Positions 17,360-26,048 of a stretch of 64,000 nt of DNA are shown here, one piece after another. The number at the start of each line of letters is the position of its first letter. The stretch's first letter is position 1. The stretch covers positions 1,953,221 through 2,017,220 of the forward strand of contig NZ_KQ976354.1 in the NCBI RefSeq assembly GCF_000346485.2, in the 5' to 3' direction. Source of the stretch: Scytonema hofmannii PCC 7110. GTDB lineage: Bacteria; Cyanobacteriota; Cyanobacteriia; Cyanobacteriales; Nostocaceae. Under the pieces are notes generated by a model. The model saw only the letters and a list, made by a program, of their open reading frames with translations. It had not been told where the DNA came from and ran no database searches. The position numbers and the translations under genes are program-made.

Positions 17360-17908
17360 ATGCCTGAGTACACGCTGATAGTCCGAGACATAATATCAGG
17401 CAACAAAGAAGTAGTTGTACACTCTATATTGTTGTCAGGAATATATGAGCAGTATCCAAAAGACTTTTTTGAATCTAAAGTAGAAGGAGTCGCGAATCGA
17501 GCCACATTACGTCAGAATTTACAAGAAAAGCTTCACAGATCCGAAATTAGCACTGAAATTTTGGATTACATTATTGCAGAGTGGTGCCAAGGTATCAAAG
17601 AGCATTACAAAAGACGTTTTGTTTTACCTTTAGAGTTACCTTACACCCAACCATCTGTTACACAAAATCCTATTGAAGTCAATACCCATCGCGCTTCCAC
17701 TTACCAAAATGTTACACAATATACAGATGTAACTCAATTACGAACAAACGTTGTTGATGTAAAAAGAGCAGACGGTATTCACTCTGTTACAAACAAGCAA
17801 GAGGTGGATAAGCAGAATGATAAGTCCGCAACTCCGTCACAGCCGGTTCAAGAAACAGAGTCGCAAATTAGCTCACGCGCTGCTACAGATAAGTGGAGTT
17901 TCGATTAG
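17360..17908 (+). CDS. Hypothetical cytosolic protein
   Basis: 182 residues, ATG at 17360. The first 95 residues look folded (MPEYTLIVRDIISGNKE, then a helical part ending IKEHYKRRF); the rest is low complexity, rich in Thr, Gln, Asn and Val, probably disordered. There is no signal peptide or membrane segment. It is divergent from the lipoprotein gene, with about 100 bases between the two starts. No family recognised. Confidence 0.5.
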   Translation: MPEYTLIVRDIISGNKEVVVHSILLSGIYEQYPKDFFESKVEGVANRATLRQNLQEKLHRSEISTEILDYIIAEWCQGIKEHYKRRFVLPLELPYTQPSVTQNPIEVNTHRASTYQNVTQYTDVTQLRTNVVDVKRADGIHSVTNKQEVDKQNDKSATPSQPVQETESQISSRAATDKWSFD

Positions 17909-17957
17909 AAGCACTCACAACTGTACGGGCGCAATGCAAGAGCGCCCCTACCAACCA

Positions 17958-18569
17958 CTAACTATCCCAAGCCAGTGTAATCAAAGCATTGACGATCGCA
18001 GCAGCAACTGGAGAACCACCTTTGCGTCCTTCAACTCGAATTTGATGTACGGAAGTCTTTGCTAGTGCTGCTTTTGACTCTAAAACAGAAATAAAGCCCA
18101 CAGGAGCACCAATAACCAACGCCGGAAGTTGTGCTGAAGGTATTGTCAATTGTTGACAAAGTGCAAGTAAAGCTGTAGGAGCATTGCCAATTGCAAAAAT
18201 TGCTTCTGGGAATTCTTTATAGCATTGCAACAAACCAGTTTCAGTGCGTGTTTTACCTGGAAGTGGTGTTTGGGCAATTTCCACTGCACTAATTAAAGGA
18301 TTTCCAAAGGTTTGGGCTACTAATCCTGCAACTCCTTGCTTGACCATACTCACATCAGTCACGATTGGGACACGGCGATGTAGAGCTTGAATTCCTGCTG
18401 CGATCGCTTTTTCGGAAAATTGGATGAGGTGCTTGAACTCAAAATCAGCAGTGCTGTGAATAACCCGGCGAATAATAGCGTACTCAGCACTGCTGAAATT
18501 ATGGTCGCCAATTTCGCTGTCAATGACTGCAAAACTCTGCTCCATAATCGGATGCATGGGCAAATTCAT
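17958..18569 (-). CDS. cobH: Precorrin-8X methylmutase (precorrin isomerase)
   Basis: 203 residues, the normal length of CobH/CbiC. It moves a methyl group from C-11 to C-12 of the corrin ring in cobalamin synthesis, turning precorrin-8X into hydrogenobyrinate or its cobalt form. Diagnostic segments: MHPIMEQSFAVIDSE with the catalytic-region HP, HSTADFEFKHL, VPIVTDVSMVKQGV and PVGFISVLESKAAL. Cytosolic. No other cobalamin gene is adjacent. Its start is about 10 bases from a heptamer array. Confidence 0.92.
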   Translation of the reverse strand: MNLPMHPIMEQSFAVIDSEIGDHNFSSAEYAIIRRVIHSTADFEFKHLIQFSEKAIAAGIQALHRRVPIVTDVSMVKQGVAGLVAQTFGNPLISAVEIAQTPLPGKTRTETGLLQCYKEFPEAIFAIGNAPTALLALCQQLTIPSAQLPALVIGAPVGFISVLESKAALAKTSVHQIRVEGRKGGSPVAAAIVNALITLAWDS

Positions 18570-18578
18570 TTTAGAACT

Positions 18579-18643
18579 TGGTTAGTGGTTAGTGGTTGGT
18601 GGTTAGTAGATAGTGGTCACTGGTCACTGGTCACTGGTCACTG
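18579..18643 (+). repeat. Composite STRR array (GGTTAGT then GGTCACT units)
   Basis: GGTTAGT-type heptamers (18579-18616) pass directly into GGTCACT-type heptamers (18614-18643), upstream of cobH and downstream of the convergent 2H phosphoesterase-like gene end. It shows two repeat families joined in one locus. Confidence 0.88.
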
Positions 18644-18666
18644 CTTAGTAACCACTATCAACTAAC

Positions 18667-19509
18667 TCATCCAAAATTCAATATTGGCCAATCTGGTTCC
18701 CGATGATAGCGGGTCATATCGTCAAATTTCCGTAACTCAGCACGGTGTATGAGAAATGTAGGTGCATTTTCGATCCATTGCTGATTGAGGTTATCGAACA
18801 GGTCAGCTAAGCGATCGCGGTCTATATTGGGGGAAATTTCCCCGAAGTATCCTAAGGTAACGTGTGCTGTTAAGTGATAGTGTTGTTCAATTCCTAATGG
18901 CAAAAGATTGGAGTTTTGATAAATTGTGCGACGAAAGTTAATAATTTGCTCGTAGGAATACTTATCCTGGGGGACTAAACAAATACCTATGGCTCTTGGC
19001 ATAACTGTTAGCCCTTGCATTTGCCATCGTATCGGTTGAGTCGGGGGTACTATTGATTGCTGGTACTGTTGGAAAATTTCTGCGAAGAGCGATCGCAACT
19101 GCTCGTCGAACTTTGGATTCTTTTCACAAGCGTCTCGGTAAGCACTATCCCAAATTAAATCCGCTAATGTCAGATGAAAGCTAGCAGGAGGGATAGGTAC
19201 AATCAATTCCGAGTTGTTGACAGGTAACTTTAAAAGTTCCTCTTGGTAGTTTTGTAAATATTTGTAGAAATCTGTGTTTTCTGATTCCTCTTCCTGGGGA
19301 GGGGTAATGACTGTATAACCGGGAAAAGGTACTGCTTTTCTACCTCCAGTCGGAAACGGCTGAAATTTAGAAGATCCCTGAATATGCTGAATTTGGGTTT
19401 TGTAGGCTTCTAACAGCGTCATCCGCGCTACTCTATTTAAGTAAGTTTGATAGTTGTCGTCCAACCTATATGTCCTCGCACTCTCACGCTTATTGATTGT
19501 AGGCAACAC
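18667..19509 (-). CDS. 2H phosphoesterase-like protein (DUF1868 type)
   Basis: 280 residues from a GTG. Two H-x-T-x motifs typical of 2H phosphodiesterases are visible: FHLTLADL near residue 132 and HVTLGYF near residue 216. The N-terminal GGRKAVPFPGYTVITPP segment fits DUF1868. Such enzymes hydrolyse 2',3'-cyclic or ADP-ribose 1''-2'' cyclic phosphates; the substrate here is unknown. It is divergent from holA with only about 47 bases between the starts. Confidence 0.78.
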   Translation of the reverse strand: MLPTINKRESARTYRLDDNYQTYLNRVARMTLLEAYKTQIQHIQGSSKFQPFPTGGRKAVPFPGYTVITPPQEEESENTDFYKYLQNYQEELLKLPVNNSELIVPIPPASFHLTLADLIWDSAYRDACEKNPKFDEQLRSLFAEIFQQYQQSIVPPTQPIRWQMQGLTVMPRAIGICLVPQDKYSYEQIINFRRTIYQNSNLLPLGIEQHYHLTAHVTLGYFGEISPNIDRDRLADLFDNLNQQWIENAPTFLIHRAELRKFDDMTRYHREPDWPILNFG

Positions 19510-19556
19510 CAGTCAACTTCACTACGTGATTTAAGAAGTATTTAGCTTTTTTTGAT

Positions 19557-20543
19557 ATGCCAATCCATGTTTACTGGGGAGAGGATGATTTTGCCATAGA
19601 AAAGGAAGTTTCTCTCCTGCGCGATCGCCTACTCGATCCATTATGGGCTAGTTTTAACTACACTGTACTGTCAACTGATGAAACAGATGCCCCGATCCAA
19701 GCGTTAAACCTGGTCATGACACCTCCGTTTGGTGCAGGTGGACGTTTGGTGTGGCTGACAAATAGTACCATTTGCCAGCAATGCCCGGAAAATTTGTTCT
19801 CTGAATTGGAGAGAACTTTGCCTGTCATTGTTCCTAACTCCTACTTATTACTAACAAGCAGCAACAAACCTGATGAACGTCTCAAGTCCACCAAACTCCT
19901 AAAAAAGTTTGCTGAATTTCGAGAATTTTCTCTGACCCCACCTTGGAAGACGGAAGCCCTCATACAGTCTACCAATCAAGCTGCCCAAACTGTAGGTGTC
20001 AAACTGACGGCTTCGGGTGTGGAGATGTTAGTGGAAGCAGTAGGAAATGATACACGCTTACTATACAACGAACTCGAAAAGCTACGGCTTTACGCTGAGG
20101 GTAGCAATAAACCTTTAGATACAGACGTTATAGCTCAATTAGTTAGAAATACGACTCAAAGTAGCCTAAAATTAGCAGAGGCAATCAGAACAGGAGATAC
20201 AGTTCGAGCTTTGATAACTTTGACAGACTTAATTAATGCTTGTGAGCCTCCTTTAAGGATAGTGGCTACCCTCATCGGTCAGTTTCGTACCTGGTTGTGG
20301 GTTAAGCTGATGATGGAAAGTGGAGAACGCAATCTACAAGCGATCGCTAAGGCTGCAGAAATAGCCAATTTTAACCGGGTTTATTTTTTGCAGAAAGACG
20401 TTAAGTCTATTTCTGTAAAACAACTCATAGCCTGTTTACCCTTACTACTAGATTTGGAAGTCAGCCTCAAACAGGGAAACTCAGAAACATCAGTACTGCA
20501 AACTAAAGTTATAGAACTTTGTCAAGTCTGCCAGGGAAAATAA
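19557..20543 (+). CDS. holA: DNA polymerase III subunit delta
   Basis: 328 residues, standard HolA length. It is the clamp-loader subunit that opens the beta sliding clamp. The N-terminus MPIHVYWGEDDFAIEKEV fits the family (x-YGEDxFxIxxE), with TPPFGAGGRLVWL downstream, the middle DTRLLYNELEKLRLY segment and a C-terminal helical collar domain. Cytosolic and housekeeping. The ATG at 19557 is the first in frame. Confidence 0.93.
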   Translation: MPIHVYWGEDDFAIEKEVSLLRDRLLDPLWASFNYTVLSTDETDAPIQALNLVMTPPFGAGGRLVWLTNSTICQQCPENLFSELERTLPVIVPNSYLLLTSSNKPDERLKSTKLLKKFAEFREFSLTPPWKTEALIQSTNQAAQTVGVKLTASGVEMLVEAVGNDTRLLYNELEKLRLYAEGSNKPLDTDVIAQLVRNTTQSSLKLAEAIRTGDTVRALITLTDLINACEPPLRIVATLIGQFRTWLWVKLMMESGERNLQAIAKAAEIANFNRVYFLQKDVKSISVKQLIACLPLLLDLEVSLKQGNSETSVLQTKVIELCQVCQGK

Positions 20544-20655
20544 CATTAGAAATAAGGGTTTACACATAAGGTGTACCTTTTGTGGAACTTCTCCCTCAGA
20601 AAATAATTCAGAGTAAATTAAGATATCCCTGCTGTAGTTGTTTTGTATAAAGCTG

Positions 20656-21132
20656 ATGAATAAAATTCCCTATCGATTACTCCGACTTAATCTAATTCGG
20701 ATACTCTCCCAGTCTATGTTTGTGGGCATTATTGCCACTACCAGTTTAGTTTCTAGCGTTTGGATCTTAAACTCAAAAGCTTATGCTCAAAATCCACCAA
20801 CAGTCACTTCTAATGAAGTGACTAGTTACGCCAAAACAATGCTAACGATGGAACCATTGCGCCAACAGGCTTTTGATGAAATCAAAAAGATGATTGGCAG
20901 CAAAGATGTTCCTAAAATAGTTTGCAACGATAAAAACAGTTTTAATAGTTTGCCAAACAAAGCTAAAGATATTGCCGTTAATTATTGCCAGCGTTATCAA
21001 AAAGTTGTTGAAGATAATGGGCTTACCATTGATAGATTCAACAAAATTACCTTAGAAGTCCAAAATAGTGAGGACTTAAAACGGCAAATATATAATACAT
21101 TACTCCGCTTACAAAAGAATCCAGAATCCTAA
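20656..21132 (+). CDS. DUF4168 exported protein
   Basis: 158 residues from the ATG at 20656 (a TTG 18 bases upstream is also in frame). The signal peptide runs to about residue 45, with cleavage near AYA-QNPP. The mature part matches DUF4168 (EVTSYAKTMLTMEPLRQQAF, later YQKVVEDNGLTIDRFNKI), a helical family common in cyanobacteria and proteobacteria. Two cysteines (VCNDK, YCQRY) may pair. Function unknown; periplasmic by prediction. Confidence 0.82.
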   Translation: MNKIPYRLLRLNLIRILSQSMFVGIIATTSLVSSVWILNSKAYAQNPPTVTSNEVTSYAKTMLTMEPLRQQAFDEIKKMIGSKDVPKIVCNDKNSFNSLPNKAKDIAVNYCQRYQKVVEDNGLTIDRFNKITLEVQNSEDLKRQIYNTLLRLQKNPES

Positions 21133-21661
21133 TAAATGGAGTTTTTAATAGTTGACATCACAAACTATTAAACCCGACTTTAAGTAGAACATCACAAATA
21201 AAGCTAAATAGTCAGCAGGTCAGAGGTAATCGACCACAATAATGGAATTCAAATTTCTTACTCCTACTCCCTACTCCCCACTCCCTACTCCCTATTCTCA
21301 ACATAGATGTAAAAAGTCAAAAGTCATTTCAGGTTTGACTTTTGACTAAGTATGAAAGATATCCCGTTTCTGTAGTAGACCTCTTGTAAAATAACCCAAT
21401 GACTAAAATCGTAAAACTACAAAGACAGCAGTTACCTAAATTGCTCGTAGATAAGAACTAAGAACAAGGACGCATTATATGTGTAGATCCAGACTTTAGC
21501 CTCAAAGGGTAAGATGATTTTTACAAGGTATCTAGGTTTACACGATAGATGATTATAGTTTGCGAGGGTAGTACCCATAAGGGTACTGTTTGACTTGAAC
21601 TTTTACTAAAAATACCGTCTATTCCAATTTAATTAACTGGTCACTGGTTACTGGTCACTGG
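21133..21661. other. Non-coding interval with repeats
   Basis: No credible gene. It holds a CCCTACT-type heptamer array (21259-21298), a perfect 7-base hairpin AGTACCC-ATAA-GGGTACT (21570-21587) and the start of a GGTCACT array at 21637. The rest is AT-rich without recognisable signals. Confidence 0.7.
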
Positions 21662-21674
21662 TCACTGGTCACTG
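21637..21674 (+). repeat. STRR array (GGTCACT type) at the end of a regulator gene
   Basis: Tandem CTGGTCA heptamers. Read on the minus strand they supply the last three codons (Ser-Asp-Gln) and the TGA stop of the PAS-LuxR gene. Confidence 0.9.
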
Positions 21675-22267
21675 TTATGTCGTTTTGCATGAATATTTTT
21701 CATATGTTTTTTAACGGTATTAACAGTAATGTAAAGCTGGTGAGCAATCTCTTTGTAGCTTAGTTTAGCCCGGTAAAGATACCAAATTTCAGCTTCTCGT
21801 GGTGTTAGGTCGTATTTTTTAATCTCCGTTAGAGCAATGTTTTTTAGAGATTCGTATCTATTTTCAATAGTGACTAAAAAACAAGACTGAAGTAATTTGT
21901 CTGCATTTAACCATCTGACACGTACTCGAAAAACAGTGGCTTTATCTAAAGCTATTTCATTAGATAAGACGATAGATTCTTCTGGAAAAAAATTTTTATT
22001 TTCTAATAATGATTTACAAAGATTCCAGATAGCAGTTGGTACAAGATCGGAGTGAGAATTGTTTTGGTTTAATTGAGTCAGAATATGATAAGCTGATGTA
22101 TTAGCATGAATAAGTTCGCCTGTTTTTGTTAAAATCAAAATACCATCTTGTAAACTTTCAATCACTTCTTGCAGAAAAGAAGCTCCTTGTACGTCATAAC
22201 ATTGAGCATCATGTGATTGTTGAGTGTGAACTGCTTTTGTTGTAAATGTCTTTGTTATCGTTATCAT
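21662..22267 (-). CDS. PAS-LuxR type transcriptional regulator, probably with a shortened C-terminus
   Basis: 201 residues. A PAS-like sensor domain lies at about 30-140 (LQDGILILTKTGELIHAN) and a LuxR/GerE helix-turn-helix at about 150-198 (YDLTPREAEIWYLYRAKLS, then YKEIAHQLYITVNTVKKHMK). LuxR domains normally continue after KNIHAK with LGV.(N/S)R and a final helix; here the protein stops after KRHNSDQ because a heptamer array interrupts the frame. The recognition helix is present but the last stabilising helix is lost. It probably activates or represses unknown targets. The start is 500 bases from the next gene, so it is monocistronic. Confidence 0.82.
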   Translation of the reverse strand: MITITKTFTTKAVHTQQSHDAQCYDVQGASFLQEVIESLQDGILILTKTGELIHANTSAYHILTQLNQNNSHSDLVPTAIWNLCKSLLENKNFFPEESIVLSNEIALDKATVFRVRVRWLNADKLLQSCFLVTIENRYESLKNIALTEIKKYDLTPREAEIWYLYRAKLSYKEIAHQLYITVNTVKKHMKNIHAKRHNSDQ

Positions 22268-22599
22268 ATGGGGTGACTCTTCTTGCTCAATACTGTTAAT
22301 TTAGTAGTTTCATTTAAATTGAGATATGCACCCTGTCTTGAAGAAGGCAGTGGGGAGTAGGGAGTAGGGAGTAGGAGATATTCCTTTTCCATGGCAAGGT
22401 GAGTGAGATTTTCCCGTGAATGACTTGTAGTTGTTTACCTTCAAGTCATGACAATAGAAAAATCAAATTACTGTATTAGGTATTACACAGTATATTGCGA
22501 TTCGAAGTTTTCAAAAATTTATGTAGTTCTTTATGAAGACAATTTTAAATACAAGTTTAAGATCGCCTATTTCGGATATACGTAATTATCGGCGCTCTC

Positions 22600-22648
22600 A
22601 GAGATTAGAAATCGCAGCTATACAAACGCTCGTCCGCCTGCGCAACAC
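22600..22648 (-). repeat. Dispersed repeat, copy 1 of 2 in window
   Basis: Read on the minus strand it contains GCGCAGGCGGAC, then GTTTGTATAGC and GCGATTTCTAATC; the second copy is at 48677-48730 on the plus strand. Confidence 0.75.
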
Positions 22649-22687
22649 ACTCTCAATACTACAAGGGATACGATAATTGAGGTGTCA

Positions 22688-22718
22688 GAACCCCGGTTTC
22701 TCAAAGAAACCGGGGTTC
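22688..22718. terminator. Hairpin, 14-base arms (GAACCCCGGTTTCT)
   Basis: A perfect stem, 22688-22701 with 22705-22718, and a 3-base loop, downstream of the minus-strand DUF423 gene (ends at 22800). It is placed to end that transcript; no clear T run follows, and the same palindrome type is dispersed in cyanobacteria. Confidence 0.55.
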
Positions 22719-22799
22719 TAATTCCCGCTTAGGAGAGTAGTATTGAGACAGGACAGGCGAGATGCCCGTCCCACAAAAAAATCACAAATTTTAAATTTC

Positions 22800-23180
22800 C
22801 TAAAACTTTAAGCTCCAAGCAGCGAAAGCTAAAGCACCCCAACCAGCAATTAAAGCAGCCCCTCCTAGAGGCGCAATTGCTCCTAAAGACTTAACTCCAC
22901 TTAAGCTCAGAGCGTACAAGCTACCTGAGAAAATGGTAATGCCAATAATAAATAACCACCCACTTGCTAAAAGAGTAGGTGATTGGGAGTCAGTACGAGT
23001 TAGTAAGATTGCCACTGCTAATAGTGCAAGAGCATGGTACATTTGGTAGCGAGCACCAACTTCAAAGATTTCGAGCGATCGCTCGCTGATTTTCTCTCGC
23101 AGTGCATGAGAGGCAAAAGCACCTGAGGCGACGGACAAACCTCCCAAGATAGCTGCCAAGCTCAAAAAAATTCGTATCAT
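22800..23180 (-). CDS. DUF423 family small membrane protein
   Basis: 126 residues with four membrane helices. Family signatures: GALSVASGAFASHAL type start (here GGLSVASGAFASHALREKIS), ARYQMYHALALL in helix 2 and GSLYALSL, APLGGAALIAGW near the end. DUF423 (YgdD-like) proteins are inner-membrane proteins of unknown function. It is 12 bases from the preceding minus-strand gene, so they are probably co-transcribed. Confidence 0.9.
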   Translation of the reverse strand: MIRIFLSLAAILGGLSVASGAFASHALREKISERSLEIFEVGARYQMYHALALLAVAILLTRTDSQSPTLLASGWLFIIGITIFSGSLYALSLSGVKSLGAIAPLGGAALIAGWGALAFAAWSLKF

Positions 23181-23192
23181 GTTGAAGACTTT

Positions 23193-23675
23193 CTAAAGGT
23201 CAAAGTGGTAAGATATTCCGCCATCTTCACTCACCTTAAAACTAGCATTAAATATTTTTGCTTGCTCGTCTAAATATTTTCTAGCAGTAGCTGGAGGTAG
23301 TTCTGACTGCATGGCAAAGCTCAGAAGTGTAATGCGTCCGCTATTGTCTTGGAGCATTCGGTAAAAAGTAGATTGCATTTCCTCACTTGCTTGCTGCTTG
23401 AGGACTTTTTTATCCTGCTGACTTTGGCGGAACAATCCCATTGCCAGCCATACTCCCAGTATTGAGGTAGGAACACCAAAAACTAGTCCGTGCAGCGCAG
23501 TATTATCCAGTACATATATAGCTTCTTTATTGAGAATTTCTTGCGCCCCATACAGACTTGGTGGAAATGGCTTCTGCATGGAATTCTTCTGGATGGCTGC
23601 AGATGCTGATATTGTCAAAAACATAAAGCCTAGTGAGAGTAGCCAACCCGCCGCCAATTTTTCAGCAGTCTTCAT
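23193..23675 (-). CDS. Cyanobacterial membrane protein with C-terminal winged-helix-like tail
   Basis: 160 residues from the ATG at 23675, chosen because it gives a signal-like start (MKTAEKLAAGWLLSLGFMFL); a start at 23726 would add a polar extension. A second hydrophobic segment (LHGLVFGVPTSILGVWLAMG) is followed by a cytosolic helical tail with SFAMQSELPPATARKYLDEQ and ISYHFDL. This tail pattern recurs in cyanobacterial proteins of unknown function. It lies upstream of DUF423 in a probable two-gene unit. Confidence 0.62.
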   Translation of the reverse strand: MKTAEKLAAGWLLSLGFMFLTISASAAIQKNSMQKPFPPSLYGAQEILNKEAIYVLDNTALHGLVFGVPTSILGVWLAMGLFRQSQQDKKVLKQQASEEMQSTFYRMLQDNSGRITLLSFAMQSELPPATARKYLDEQAKIFNASFKVSEDGGISYHFDL

Positions 23676-23737
23676 AATTCTTGTTGTATCTCTAAATTGA
23701 AACCTTGCTTGTGATTCTAACCTCACTTTTTAGTAAT

Positions 23738-23790
23738 CAGTGATCAGTGACCAGTGACCAGTGACCACTAATTACTAACCACTAACTACT
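23738..23790 (-). repeat. Composite STRR array at the chlM 3' end
   Basis: AGTGACC-type units pass into ACTAACC-type units. The minus-strand reading gives the chlM stop codon (TAG at 23784-23782) and possibly its last Ser-Ser. Confidence 0.85.
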
Positions 23791-24480
23791 TCGATTTGCT
23801 TCTAGTAAGCGGGAGAAGTAGAAGCTAGTTTTAGTCATGGATTGACGTTGCACTGAAAATCCGTTACTTTCCAAAATCTTTACTACATCCGCCTCTCGGT
23901 GTAAATAGGCACGAGTTGCTTTACTAGGACCGGGAAAGAAACTGCCGATCTTCTTTAAGATACTGAGGGCAAAAGTTTTCGGTGCAAAACTGAGAATAAG
24001 TCGCGACTGCGATAAAGAACAAAGGTGAGAAATCATCTCTGCTGCTTTATCTTGAGGATAGTGGATGAGAACATCCAAGCAGATAACAGTATGGTAGCTA
24101 CCGCTTAAGGTTTCTAAATCCTGCACGGCAAAAGTGGGGTTTTCACCCTGTCCCAAGGTATTTAAAGCCCGTTCCTTGGCTTCTTCTACCATTTTGTCAG
24201 AAATATCACTGGCGTAGACCTTTGCTCCTGCTTGTGCAAGAGGAATGCTGAGACTACCTACACCACATCCAGCATCGCAGATGGACATTCCTGCTAAGTT
24301 ATTATCTGCTGTCAACCAGGATATGACTGTATCAACAGTTTGTTGATGACCGTTACGGATATCTAGCTGAACTTTGTTGACTTCGCCATCACCATAAATA
24401 CGTCTCCAACGGTCAAAGCCTGTGGAGTTGAAATAGTCCTTAACAATGGTTTTATCGTCAGTTACGTTCATGAAATTCAA
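23782..24480 (-). CDS. chlM: Magnesium-protoporphyrin IX O-methyltransferase
   Basis: 232 residues, normal length for ChlM/BchM. It transfers a methyl group from SAM to the 13-propionate of Mg-protoporphyrin IX in chlorophyll synthesis. Diagnostic features: YFNSTGFDRWRRIYGDGEVN near residue 16, SAM motif CDAGCGVGSLSIPLA near 68, and CLDVLIHYPQDKA. Found only in chlorophyll makers, so it supports a phototroph. The stop lies in a heptamer array. It is 29 bases downstream of nagA on the same strand. Confidence 0.95.
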   Translation of the reverse strand: MNFMNVTDDKTIVKDYFNSTGFDRWRRIYGDGEVNKVQLDIRNGHQQTVDTVISWLTADNNLAGMSICDAGCGVGSLSIPLAQAGAKVYASDISDKMVEEAKERALNTLGQGENPTFAVQDLETLSGSYHTVICLDVLIHYPQDKAAEMISHLCSLSQSRLILSFAPKTFALSILKKIGSFFPGPSKATRAYLHREADVVKILESNGFSVQRQSMTKTSFYFSRLLEANRSS

Positions 24481-24509
24481 TTTTCAAGGTTTCCCAATGG
24501 ATCATGATC

Positions 24510-25739
24510 TCACGCCAAGGTTGGCAGCGCATACGGTAACATCCTTTGCCAGGACAGTTCTTTTGTGGATTCTTTTAAGTGCCAGCGCAACAGTTGAGTA
24601 GCAGGAACGTTAGAGATTATAGTAGGTAAACCGATCGCGCTTCTTGGTGCCACCGTAGCAAGTGCGATCGCTTTATCCGCGTCACATATTTCCCACTTCA
24701 CCAAGTTTTGCACACCTGCAAGTACAGGAAGAGTTGTTCCTGATAAAGTTCCATCAAAAAGACGTGCTGTTCCTTGTTTCACTTCTATTTGGCGATTATC
24801 CCAAGGATACACCCCATCTGGTAGTCCCAAAGGGGCTAGGGCATCGCTAACAAGGAAAAGCCCATCCCACAAGTGTTCGTGTATCTCCTGCCTGGTGCGA
24901 GAAACGCTAGCACGGAGTAAAATTTGTAACATAATTGGGGAGACGTGCTGACCATCGGCAATAAAACCACACATGACATTAGGGTTCACAATTGCTGCAC
25001 CTAATAATCCAGGTTCGCGATGGTGTAATGGAGGCATGACATTAAAAGCATGAGTCACCATTGTTGCGCCTAACTCAAAAGCATTTTGTGCTTGGGCTGC
25101 TGTAGCTTGAGAATGCCCTAGACTAACGGTAATACCCAAAGAACGTAAAAATGGAATCACTTCACCCTTAAGATCTAACTCTGGTGCTAGGGTGATAACC
25201 TTGACAATGCGAGCGCGATCGCCCAAAACTCTTTTGACTTCTTCTAGAGTCAGTGGTAAAAGATACTCGGCTGGGTGTGCGCCACGCTTGCCATAGTTCA
25301 AAAATGGTCCTTCTAAATGCACGCCAAGAATTTTTGCACCCACTTCTTGGTTCGCCATATACTGAGCAAAGACCGCAAGCGATCGCTGAACATTTTCGAC
25401 TGAAGTTGTAACAAGAGTCGGAAGAAAAGCATCTATTCCCAAACTCCACAAAAATTTACAAATATCTGCCAGTCGGTAAGCATTTTCTATTGAGAGGTCA
25501 GTAAACGCCAATCCCAACGCACCGTTAATTTGTAAATCAACACCTCCCAAGGAAATCCAGTCGCCCCCAACATCCCAAACTTGCAAATTTTCTGGCGGAA
25601 CTCGTTCGAGAACTTGAGACATTGGTAAAACGTGCTCAACTATACCCTGGTGATTTACCAAGAGCATCTGTAACTCTTTGTATCCAGGTACCCTAGCGTT
25701 AATAATGTCTATCGGAGTAGCAATAGGGCGATGCGTCAT
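24510..25739 (-). CDS. nagA: N-acetylglucosamine-6-phosphate deacetylase
   Basis: 409 residues. It removes acetate from GlcNAc-6-P in amino-sugar recycling. Amidohydrolase features: GGVDLQINGALG (the Escherichia coli-like form without HxH), metal-site GVHLEGPFLNY, SLGHSQA, THAFNVMPPLHHREPG and the catalytic LVSDALAP. Cytosolic. It is divergent from purE across a region made mostly of ATTTTGG heptamers. Confidence 0.92.
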   Translation of the reverse strand: MTHRPIATPIDIINARVPGYKELQMLLVNHQGIVEHVLPMSQVLERVPPENLQVWDVGGDWISLGGVDLQINGALGLAFTDLSIENAYRLADICKFLWSLGIDAFLPTLVTTSVENVQRSLAVFAQYMANQEVGAKILGVHLEGPFLNYGKRGAHPAEYLLPLTLEEVKRVLGDRARIVKVITLAPELDLKGEVIPFLRSLGITVSLGHSQATAAQAQNAFELGATMVTHAFNVMPPLHHREPGLLGAAIVNPNVMCGFIADGQHVSPIMLQILLRASVSRTRQEIHEHLWDGLFLVSDALAPLGLPDGVYPWDNRQIEVKQGTARLFDGTLSGTTLPVLAGVQNLVKWEICDADKAIALATVAPRSAIGLPTIISNVPATQLLRWHLKESTKELSWQRMLPYALPTLA

Positions 25740-25740
25740 A

Positions 25741-25843
25741 AGATTTTGGATTTTAGATTTTGGATTTTAGATTTTGGATTTTAGATTTTGGATTAACCGA
25801 TTTTGGATTAACCGATTTTGGATTTTAGATTTTGGATTTTTTG
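25741..25843 (+). repeat. STRR array (ATTTTGG type), left arm
   Basis: Tandem ATTTTGG/ATTTTAG heptamers immediately upstream of the nagA start, with an interruption reading GATTAACCG twice. It is inverted relative to the array at 25991-26046. Confidence 0.9.
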
Positions 25844-25990
25844 ATTGGGCATTAGTATTTCTTCCTTGTCTCCCTTGTCCCTAACCCCTTATTGCTAATC
25901 TTTCTACATAACGATAATTCATCTTACAAATACAGGCGCATCATGTACGTCAATAGATGAGATGATCGTGTATACAGCTTACCCAATTCC

Positions 25991-26046
25991 CAAATCAAAA
26001 ATCCAAAATCGGTTAATCCAAAATCCAAAATCCAAAATCCAAAATC
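25991..26046 (-). repeat. STRR array (ATTTTGG type, inverted), right arm
   Basis: Tandem CCAAAAT heptamers ending 2 bases before the purE ATG. The interruption CGGTTAATCC is the reverse complement of that in the left array, so the two arrays can pair over about 23 bases. Confidence 0.9.
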
Positions 26047-26048
26047 CT

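Larger units (their letters stand above)
22268..22799. other. Non-coding interval with several repeats
   Basis: Holds a short CCCTACT-type array in reverse (22350-22378), a dispersed repeat in minus orientation (22600-22648), a 14-base-arm hairpin (22688-22718) and part of a GGCGAGATGCCCGTCCC element (22749-22776). No gene is seen. Confidence 0.7.

Noticed and set aside
21133-21661. tRNA or small RNA gene
   Set aside because: No cloverleaf or recognisable RNA seen; only short hairpin and repeats.
25962-26048. N-terminal extension of PurE
   Set aside because: The sequence is heptamer translation (IQNPKSK) and PurE families start at the later Met.
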